Shown one piece after another: positions 5,767 to 10,947 of a DNA stretch of 10,947 bases. The translations under genes and the position numbers were made by a program. A model generated the notes under the pieces. It had not been told where the DNA came from. It ran no database searches and worked only from the letters and a program-made list of their open reading frames with translations. The stretch is taken from assembly GCA_035290065.1 (NCBI GenBank), contig DATDVD010000002.1, positions 1 through 10,947 on the forward strand, in the 5' to 3' direction. The DNA is from DATDVD01 sp035290065. Lineage in GTDB: Bacteria > Pseudomonadota > Gammaproteobacteria > Coxiellales > Coxiellaceae. Within the stretch, counting starts at the first letter, position 1. Every line of letters starts with the position of its first letter.

Positions 5767-6696
5767 TTATTTATCACGGGCCTTAAAAGATTTTAATACG
5801 TCGATTAAAGTGATCATATCGTCTGGGAGAGGCGCTTTAAATTCGAGCAGTTCGTGCGTGATCGGGTGGGCAAATCGCAAAGCACGTGCATGAAGGGCTT
5901 GACGACAAAAATGGCTACCGGGTAAACGTGAGCGTTTTCCATAGACGGGATCACCCACGAGAGGGTGATGGATAGAGGCCATGTGCACGCGAATTTGATG
6001 GGTGCGGCCTGTTTCTAATCGAATTTGCAAATGGGTGTGAGCAGGATAACGATGAAGAACTCGGTAATGAGTGACGGCATGCTTACCCTTAAAGTGGGGC
6101 ATAAAACGCGTGCGGTGATGGGGGTCACGTCCAATGGGCTGATTAATAGTACTGCCGGCAATGATTTTTCCAACGACTATAGCTTCGTAGGTGCGCTGAA
6201 CTTCCCGGGCTTGCATTTGTTGAACGAGCTGGGCATGCGCTTCGAGGGTTTTGGCGACAATCAATAAACCCGTGGTGTCTTTATCCAAACGATGAATAAT
6301 GCCGGAGCGAGGAACGTTTTCCAGGGAGGGGCAATAATGAAGGAGGCCATTGACCAGCGTGTTATCCAAAACGCCTGCGCCGGGGTGCACGACTAAGCCC
6401 GCGGGTTTATTGAGGACGAGAAGATGGTCGTCTTCGTAAATAATAGTTAAAGGAATGGATTGAGGGCCCCAATTAACCCGTGCTTTCAAAACAATTTTAA
6501 TAAAAACTTTATTCCCAGGTTGCACAAGGGAACGAGCTTTGGTACAGATTTTCTCATTTAATTTTACATGGCCTGCTTCAATCCATTCTTTTAATTGAGA
6601 GCGAGAAAATTCAGGCAAGACTAATTTGAGCGCTTGATCGAGTCGACAAGGGGCGCAGGTTTCTGGAATAATAATTTCACGACAGGAAGGGTTCAT
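5767..6696 (-). CDS. rluD: RluD, 23S rRNA pseudouridine synthase
   Basis: This 309-residue cytoplasmic enzyme of the RluA/RluD family is expected to isomerise uridines of helix 69 of 23S rRNA, by analogy with E. coli RluD, which supports ribosome assembly. An S4 RNA-binding domain occupies about 18-65 (RLDQALKLVLPEFSRSQLKEW). The catalytic domain has HRLDKDTTGLL with the nucleophilic aspartate at 138, and later RLETGRTHQIRVH and HPLVGDPVYG. The frame stays open to an ATG at 6798, but that would overlap the bamD coding region and add 34 residues without homology; the ATG at 6696 puts the S4 domain at the usual distance, so I chose it. It has no Shine-Dalgarno. The choice between RluD and the related RluC or RluA rests on the S4 domain and HRLDKDTTG context. 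Confidence 0.92.
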   Translation of the reverse strand: MNPSCREIIIPETCAPCRLDQALKLVLPEFSRSQLKEWIEAGHVKLNEKICTKARSLVQPGNKVFIKIVLKARVNWGPQSIPLTIIYEDDHLLVLNKPAGLVVHPGAGVLDNTLVNGLLHYCPSLENVPRSGIIHRLDKDTTGLLIVAKTLEAHAQLVQQMQAREVQRTYEAIVVGKIIAGSTINQPIGRDPHHRTRFMPHFKGKHAVTHYRVLHRYPAHTHLQIRLETGRTHQIRVHMASIHHPLVGDPVYGKRSRLPGSHFCRQALHARALRFAHPITHELLEFKAPLPDDMITLIDVLKSFKARDK

Positions 6697-6745
6697 CTGG
6701 CGTACTTTATCAGTTATAATCCCGCCTCTACAACTGGAATCCACT
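6697..6745. promoter_or_regulatory. Divergent rluD/bamD promoter region
   Basis: Only 49 bases separate the two starts. For bamD a perfect TATAAT (6715-6720) lies 25 bases before the ATG, with a poor -35 (TTCATC, 6692-6697) at 17-base spacing that falls inside rluD. For rluD the minus strand offers TTGTAG (6728-6733) and, 16 bases on, GATAAA (6706-6711), only nine bases before its ATG. The two sites interleave, so the two transcripts probably compete for polymerase. Confidence 0.5.
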
Positions 6746-7498
6746 ATGCGCAAATTACTTATTCTTTCTTCCCTGGCAGCTCTTCTAGTGGCTTGCACCC
6801 ATGATAAAGATCCGTTTGAGGCGTATCGATCTCAGCCAGAGAGCGTGTTGTTTCAACAGGCTACGAATGAGCTTCAGAAAGGCCATTATCGCGATGCCAT
6901 ATCGACCTTAGAGGCGCTCGATGCGATTTATCCCTTTGGGCCCCATGCTGAAGAGGCAGTGGTGGACAGTATTTATGCCTACTATATGGATGAAGAGGAT
7001 GTCATGGCGTTGGCCGCTTCGGATCGCTACATTCATTTGTATCCTCGGGGTCCGTATGCAGATTATGCCTATTACATGAAGGGTGTGGTGTCTTTTCAGG
7101 TGGGTTTAAACTGGCTTCAGCGTAAAGCAGGGGCTGATCCGGCGGAACGGGATGAAAAACATTTGCGGGAAGCCTTTTGGTCCTTTAATGAATTGATAGA
7201 GCGTTTTCCTACTTCCCCTTATTACAACGATTCTATTTTACGGATGCGCTATATTCGCAATGCAATGGCTAAGCATGAGATGATTGCAGCACAGTTTTAT
7301 TTTAATAAAAGAGCCTATGTTGCAGCCACCAATCGGACAAACTTTGTGATCCAACACTTTGAGAAATCTCCCTATGTAATCAAAGCATTAATTATAAATA
7401 TTAAGGCTTACCGTGAGCTTAATTTGTCGGAGCTTGCCGAAGAGAATTTACGAGTGCTCGAAGCAAGCTATCCGCAAGCGGCTAAAAGCCTGAGGTAA
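6746..7498 (+). CDS. bamD: BamD, outer-membrane assembly lipoprotein
   Basis: This 250-residue lipoprotein of the Bam complex works with BamA to insert beta-barrel proteins into the outer membrane; BamA and BamD are the essential subunits. A lipoprotein signal peptide ends in the lipobox LVAC with the acylated cysteine at 17. The mature protein is a chain of TPR-like helical repeats: LFQQATNELQKGHYRDAISTLEAL (about 35-58), then LDAIYPFGPHAEEA, DRYIHLYPRGPYADYAYYMKGV, and the conserved block DPAERDEKHLREAFWSFNELI (131-151) through RMRYIRNAMAKHE. The length is close to E. coli BamD. The ribosome site is weak (GGAA about eight bases upstream). Its last 17 bases overlap the end of nadE on the other strand. 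Confidence 0.96.
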   Translation: MRKLLILSSLAALLVACTHDKDPFEAYRSQPESVLFQQATNELQKGHYRDAISTLEALDAIYPFGPHAEEAVVDSIYAYYMDEEDVMALAASDRYIHLYPRGPYADYAYYMKGVVSFQVGLNWLQRKAGADPAERDEKHLREAFWSFNELIERFPTSPYYNDSILRMRYIRNAMAKHEMIAAQFYFNKRAYVAATNRTNFVIQHFEKSPYVIKALIINIKAYRELNLSELAEENLRVLEASYPQAAKSLR

Positions 7499-9095
7499 TA
7501 GGGTAACGCCGGTCTTTGCCGAAGGCACGCGCCGTAATACGAATGCCGGGGGCCGATTGTCGGCGCTTATATTCATTCCGCTGAATTTTCTTCACAATAT
7601 CTTGGATTAAACTCAAAGGTTCTTCAATGAAGGCTGCGATTTCCGCTGGGCTCTTATCTTTTTCAATATACAGTTGGAGAATTTTATCCAGCACGGAATA
7701 AGGAGGAAGAGAATCAACGTCTTTTTGATTTTTGGCTAATTCGGCGGAAGGAGGACGGTCGATAATGGATTGTGGAATGGTGGGTGAGAGGCTATTGCGG
7801 TAATCGGCTAGCTCATAGACGAGGGTTTTATACACATCTTTTAGCAGAGAAAGACCGCCTACCATATCGCCATACAAGGTGGTGTAACCGACGGCCGATT
7901 CGCTTTTATTGCTGGTGGGCACCACCAGGTGCCCAAATTTATTAGATAATGCCATCAAAAAGAGACCGCGAATGCGGGCTTGAAGATTTTGTTCGGTTAG
8001 ATCGTGAGGTTTTTCTTTAAAAAATGGCGATAATTCTTTTAAAAATAGAGAAAAACTTTCTTCAATGGGAAGCGTGTAGGTTTTAACGCCGAGGAGGGTA
8101 GTTTGTTTTAATGCTTCTGTATTGCTAAGTTCGGCGGTAAAGCGAGAGGGCATTAAGAGACCTTCGACGCGATCGGCGCCTAGGGCATCTACAGCAATAA
8201 TCAGCGTGAGGGCGGAATCAATCCCCCCGGAGAGGCCTATTAATACCTTTTTAAAGCCATTTTTATTGGCGTAATCGGTTAAGCCTAAGACTAAGGTCTT
8301 GTATATTTTTTCTATCATATTAAGGGGCTTAGGAAGAGATTTAATAGGAACACTTAAATGATTGGTAAGAGTCAGTTCGGTGTGCAATAAGCACTCTTCA
8401 AAATAAGGGGCTTGTTGACAGATGCGGCCTGTTTCATCGAGTACCATAGAACCGCCATCAAATACCAGCTCATCTTGGGCACCGACTAAATTGACGTAGA
8501 TAATGGGCAGTTGAATTTCTTGCGCCCGTTGTTTAACGATAGACTCGCGAATATCCGATTTATCGTATGTAAAAGGAGAGGCATTCAGACTTACAATGAC
8601 TTGAGCACCGGCTTGTTTAGCCAGTTGAGCCGGTTCGGGAAACCAGGTGTCTTCGCAAATAATAATCCCAATCGAAATATCTTGAAGGGTGACGATACAG
8701 GCGCCTGAGCCGGGTGAAAAATAACGTTGCTCATCAAAAACGGCGTAATTCGGCAGTCGTTGTTTGGCATACGAGGTAATCAATTTACCATTATGAATAA
8801 AAGCGGCTTTATTGTAATAACGGCCGTCTTGTTGATAGGGATAGCCGAGGATTACACCAATGCCTTTTGTTTCGGCTTTAATTTTTTCGAAGGCTTGATC
8901 AATGCGTTCGTAGAGTTCGTGGCGGAAAATCAAATCTTCGGGAGGATAGCCGGTTAGGGCTAATTCGGGAAAAATAATTAAATCGGCTTTCTTTTTTTTA
9001 GCGCTCTTCGCTTCTTGAATAATGCGTTCTGCATTCCCCTCCACATCTCCCACTAGGAAATCCAATTGGGCGGAAATGATGGAAAGTTTTCCCAT
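7482..9095 (-). CDS. nadE: Glutamine-dependent NAD+ synthetase
   Basis: This 537-residue cytoplasmic enzyme makes NAD+ from nicotinic acid adenine dinucleotide, ATP and glutamine, the last step of NAD synthesis. The N-terminal nitrilase-type glutaminase domain (about 1-245) has its Glu-Lys-Cys triad: Glu44 in FPELALTGYPPEDL, Lys111 in KQRLPNY and Cys147 in ICEDTWFPEP. The C-terminal synthetase domain has the ATP-binding P-loop SGGIDSA (289-295), the TSNKSE motif (394-399) and a DRPPSAEL loop. It differs from the short ammonia-only NadE of E. coli. I place the start at 9095, where GAGGT (9100-9104 on the minus strand) is well spaced and the glutaminase domain begins at once; the upstream ATG at 9128 would add 11 unrelated residues and overlap the preceding gene. 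It is the last gene of a three-gene minus-strand cluster. Confidence 0.96.
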   Translation of the reverse strand: MGKLSIISAQLDFLVGDVEGNAERIIQEAKSAKKKKADLIIFPELALTGYPPEDLIFRHELYERIDQAFEKIKAETKGIGVILGYPYQQDGRYYNKAAFIHNGKLITSYAKQRLPNYAVFDEQRYFSPGSGACIVTLQDISIGIIICEDTWFPEPAQLAKQAGAQVIVSLNASPFTYDKSDIRESIVKQRAQEIQLPIIYVNLVGAQDELVFDGGSMVLDETGRICQQAPYFEECLLHTELTLTNHLSVPIKSLPKPLNMIEKIYKTLVLGLTDYANKNGFKKVLIGLSGGIDSALTLIIAVDALGADRVEGLLMPSRFTAELSNTEALKQTTLLGVKTYTLPIEESFSLFLKELSPFFKEKPHDLTEQNLQARIRGLFLMALSNKFGHLVVPTSNKSESAVGYTTLYGDMVGGLSLLKDVYKTLVYELADYRNSLSPTIPQSIIDRPPSAELAKNQKDVDSLPPYSVLDKILQLYIEKDKSPAEIAAFIEEPLSLIQDIVKKIQRNEYKRRQSAPGIRITARAFGKDRRYPITSGF

Positions 9096-9099
9096 GAGG

Positions 9100-9104
9100 A
9101 CCTC
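9100..9104 (-). promoter_or_regulatory. Ribosome binding site that sets the nadE start
   Basis: GAGGT on the minus strand ends four bases before the ATG at 9095. The competing ATG at 9128 has no such site, which favours the shorter protein. Confidence 0.6.
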
Positions 9105-9109
9105 ATCTG

Positions 9110-9478
9110 TTAGAGAATTAACCCACACGCCACCCGGCGTCCTTCTGCCGCCAAGGCGACAAAGGTGCGAATAGCGGTAAGGGTCGACATCGGTTCAAAC
9201 CCAATGCGGCTATTAACGAAAGACCGGAGGGCATCTTGAGGGGGCATTGTAAAGTGAATACCTGTGCCGAGCAATATTAGATCGGGCTCAAGGTCTAACA
9301 ACGGTTGCACGGTAAGGGCCGTCAATTGGGCAGGCGCTTGTACCGGCCAGTCGGGTATTAAATGGTGGGGAGTCAGAATTAAGGATTGCTGATAGCGTTG
9401 ATGATTAATAGTAACGCTCGTGGGCGTATACGCTTGGATAATATAAGTAGCATTAAAAGTGTCTTCGGTTAACAACAT
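9110..9478 (-). CDS. Mth938-like (DUF498/NDUFAF3-type) domain protein
   Basis: This 122-residue protein is a single Mth938-like domain over its whole length. Seen directly are the early strand pair ending in SVTINHQRYQQSLILTPHHL, the central LEPDLILLGTGIHFTMP, and the C-terminal IGFEPMSTLTAIRTFVALAAEGRRVACGL, which corresponds to the family's conserved G-E-M-T-A-R-T-x-N-AEGR pattern. The family is widespread in proteobacteria and includes the mitochondrial complex I assembly factor NDUFAF3; its bacterial biochemical role is not established, so I give no symbol. The ATG lies nine bases after the acetyltransferase stop with no clear Shine-Dalgarno, and the stop lies 14 bases before nadE. That spacing implies one transcript with both neighbours. 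Confidence 0.85.
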   Translation of the reverse strand: MLLTEDTFNATYIIQAYTPTSVTINHQRYQQSLILTPHHLIPDWPVQAPAQLTALTVQPLLDLEPDLILLGTGIHFTMPPQDALRSFVNSRIGFEPMSTLTAIRTFVALAAEGRRVACGLIL

Positions 9479-9487
9479 AATGATGGG

Positions 9488-10039
9488 CTAGGGAATCAGG
9501 CTAAACATTTCCACGTCAAATGGCCGACCTTGGTGAAATTTATAGTTGCGTAATGTTCCTTCGAATTGAAACTTCGCTTTTTGTAAGACTCGCTGAGAAG
9601 CAATATTTTCTTTCATGGTGATGGCTTCAATTCGAGAGAGTCCAATAGATTTGAAAGCATAATCACAGACGACTTGAATAGCCTGAGACATAATGCCTTT
9701 GCTCCAGTGATCCTTAGAAAGGTCATAAGAAAGTTCAGCTCTTCGATGGAAGTTGTTGATATAAAAACCAATAGCCCCAACCATTTTGTTGGTATCTTTT
9801 CGGGCAATGGTCCAATAAATCCCCTTTGACTGCCGAAACAAGTTTCGGCAATAATAAATTTCGGATTCGGCTTCCTGAATATTTTTGGGGGAATTGGCTA
9901 GGATGTATTGAAACACCTGAGGATCGGTGTAATAGTTAAAGAATGCTTCGGTATCATCCAGTTGCTGTTCGCGCAAGAGGAATTTGTTATTGAGTTTTAA
10001 GTCGGGAAAAGGTTTTTGGTAGAAGTATTCAATGCTCAT
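9488..10039 (-). CDS. GNAT N-acetyltransferase, RimJ/RimL type
   Basis: This 183-residue single-domain acetyltransferase most likely transfers acetyl from acetyl-CoA to a protein N-terminus or a small amine; the substrate is not deducible. The fold is visible as LKLNNKFLLREQQLDDTEAF at the start, VGAIGFYI (87-94), AELSYDLSKDHWSKGIMSQAI with the pyrophosphate-binding turn (101-121), and ENIASQRVLQKAKFQFEG near the end. In the last motif the usual Lys-x-Gly-Phe is Lys-Ala-Lys-Phe. I chose the ATG at 10039; a GTG at 10078 in the same frame would add 13 hydrophobic residues and overlap recJ. Neither start has a Shine-Dalgarno. By eye the gene is more AT-rich than its neighbours. It is probably the first gene of the operon with the Mth938-like gene and nadE. 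Confidence 0.85.
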   Translation of the reverse strand: MSIEYFYQKPFPDLKLNNKFLLREQQLDDTEAFFNYYTDPQVFQYILANSPKNIQEAESEIYYCRNLFRQSKGIYWTIARKDTNKMVGAIGFYINNFHRRAELSYDLSKDHWSKGIMSQAIQVVCDYAFKSIGLSRIEAITMKENIASQRVLQKAKFQFEGTLRNYKFHQGRPFDVEMFSLIP

Positions 10040-10061
10040 ATATTTAACGTTATTATAAATT
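10040..10061. promoter_or_regulatory. 22-base head-to-head spacer with overlapping -10 elements
   Basis: On the minus strand a perfect TATAAT (10052-10057) lies 12 bases before the acetyltransferase ATG. On the plus strand TATTAT (10051-10056), overlapping it, lies five bases before the recJ ATG at 10062. Neither gene has a Shine-Dalgarno here, so transcripts starting at these elements would have almost no leader. The -35 matches are poor (TTCAAT at 10028-10033 for recJ, GAGTGA at 10075-10080 for the other gene). Confidence 0.4.
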
Positions 10062-10947
10062 ATGGATATTAAGATCACTCACCGTTTAAATGCAGAGGAT
10101 ACCGAAAGCGACGGCATTTTGCACCCCCTCTTAGCACGAATATTTCGTTCTCGGGGCTTGGATCCCATGAGGGCCTTAGAGCGGGGTTTGCCGCACTTGC
10201 TGCCGTTTCATTCTCTTAAAAACATAGACCGTGCTGTGGCGCGATTACTGCAGGCGCTCGAAAGGCAGGAATCTATTCTTATTATTGGGGATTACGATGC
10301 CGATGGGGCCACCAGCACGGCAGTGGGGGTGTCAGTATTGAGACAGCTGGGCTTTCAACACGTGGATTTTCTCGTACCAAATCGCTTCGAATATGGGTAT
10401 GGATTAACCCCTGAGATTGTAGCATTGGCTCAAGCGAAACACCCCCGCCTTATTATTACGGTGGATAATGGTATTGCGAGCATTGATGGCGTGGCTCGGG
10501 CCAATGCCGCCGGGATTGATGTAGTCATTACCGATCATCACTTAAGCGGGGAAGTGCTTCCCGAGGCAGTGGCCATTGTTAATCCTAATCAGCCGGGTGA
10601 TCTTTTTCCGAGTAAAGCCTTGGCGGGAGTAGGGGTTATTTTTTATATGATGCTGGCTTTGCGGGCGGCGCTCAAAGAGAAGCAGTGGTTTGAGCGCACC
10701 GGTATCCCTTATCCTCATTTGGCGGAACAATTAGATTTAGTAGCCTTAGGGACGGTCGCCGATGTGGTGCCGTTAGATCATAATAATCGCATTTTGGTTT
10801 ACCAAGGATTAGAGCGCATCAAAGCAGGTTTTGCGCGTCCCGGTTTGCAAGCGTTACTCCAAGTAGCGGCTCGAGAGGCAAAAACCTTAACCGCGATGGA
10901 TTTAGGGTTTGTGTTAGGGCCGAGGCTGAATGCGGCTGGACGATTGG
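10062..10947 (+). CDS. recJ: RecJ, single-strand-specific 5'-3' exonuclease (5' part only)
   Basis: The first 295 codons of recJ run off the window; the full protein is normally about 570 residues. RecJ degrades single-stranded DNA from the 5' end in RecF-pathway recombination, mismatch repair and base excision repair. The DHH phosphoesterase core is clear: GDYDADGATST (76-86), PNRFEYGYGL (106-115), VDNGIAS (134-140), the DHH triad TDHH (157-160), DLVALGTVADVVPLD (225-239) and GPRLNAAGR (286-294). These carry the metal-binding aspartates and histidines. An in-frame stop (TAA, 10056-10058) just before the ATG fixes 10062 as the earliest start, and residue alignment with E. coli RecJ supports it. 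No Shine-Dalgarno is present. I checked the frame by hand and it stays open to the window edge. Confidence 0.95.
   Translation, partial: MDIKITHRLNAEDTESDGILHPLLARIFRSRGLDPMRALERGLPHLLPFHSLKNIDRAVARLLQALERQESILIIGDYDADGATSTAVGVSVLRQLGFQHVDFLVPNRFEYGYGLTPEIVALAQAKHPRLIITVDNGIASIDGVARANAAGIDVVITDHHLSGEVLPEAVAIVNPNQPGDLFPSKALAGVGVIFYMMLALRAALKEKQWFERTGIPYPHLAEQLDLVALGTVADVVPLDHNNRILVYQGLERIKAGFARPGLQALLQVAAREAKTLTAMDLGFVLGPRLNAAGRL

Noticed and set aside
6697..6798. Longer RluD start at 6798 (minus strand)
   Set aside because: The extra 34 residues show no family similarity and are antisense to the bamD lipoprotein signal peptide; the ATG at 6696 fits the usual distance to the S4 domain.
7514..7530. 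TGCC-gaa-GGCA hairpin near the bamD/nadE junction as a terminator
   Set aside because: The stem is only four pairs, lies in nadE coding sequence and has no T-run on either strand.
9096..9128. Upstream nadE start at 9128
   Set aside because: It would add 11 unrelated residues, overlap the preceding stop and lacks a ribosome site; 9095 has GAGGT at good spacing.
10040..10078. GTG start at 10078 for the acetyltransferase
   Set aside because: It overlaps the recJ coding region head to head and adds hydrophobic residues not expected in the family; no Shine-Dalgarno precedes it. It is not fully excluded.

Overview
The window reads as chromosomal DNA of a gammaproteobacterium with a moderately low GC content. 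The order mlaE-mlaD-mlaC-mlaB-murA, the lipoprotein BamD, a DegQ-type periplasmic protease and RecJ all point there. The general look (A/T-biased synonymous choices, glutamine-dependent NadE, an orphan helical protein in an otherwise housekeeping neighbourhood) would suit Legionellales/Coxiellaceae, but that placement is inference only. I see no mobile element, CRISPR array, tRNA or rRNA.

Region 1 (1-3116, plus strand) is the end of the Mla phospholipid-transport operon (mlaE partial, mlaD, mlaC, mlaB) running directly into murA, the first committed enzyme of peptidoglycan synthesis. Gaps are 3, -4, 9 and 4 bases, so the genes are almost certainly co-transcribed. The BolA-like gene (ibaG) that sits between mlaB and murA in E. 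coli is absent. A weak intrinsic terminator overlaps the murA stop codon.

Region 2 (3117-4382) is the least ordinary part. A 252-base non-coding stretch carries two promoter-like sites, an AT-rich inverted repeat and an odd leader. A strong Shine-Dalgarno sequence lies 38 bases before the only usable start codon. A perfect 7-base complement of that sequence lies upstream. Between the Shine-Dalgarno and the ATG are two 5-base complementary pairs arranged in H-type pseudoknot order, and six GGA triplets are spread over the last 75 bases. The gene that follows encodes a 337-residue, mostly helical protein I do not recognise, with two degenerate EF-hand-like loops.

Region 3 (4394-6696, minus strand) holds rluD (23S rRNA pseudouridine synthase) followed by a degQ/degP-like protease with two PDZ domains. 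Region 4 (6746-7498, plus) is bamD, divergent from rluD across 49 bases and convergent with nadE, with a 17-base overlap of the 3' ends. BamD and DegQ both serve outer-membrane protein biogenesis and quality control, and Mla maintains outer-membrane lipid asymmetry, so much of the window concerns the envelope.

Region 5 (7482-10039, minus) is a probable three-gene operon: a RimJ/RimL-type N-acetyltransferase, a Mth938-like (DUF498) protein and glutamine-dependent NAD synthetase. Region 6 (10062-10947, plus) is the first 295 codons of recJ, which runs off the window. It lies head to head with the acetyltransferase gene across only 22 bases that contain overlapping -10-like elements and no Shine-Dalgarno on either side.
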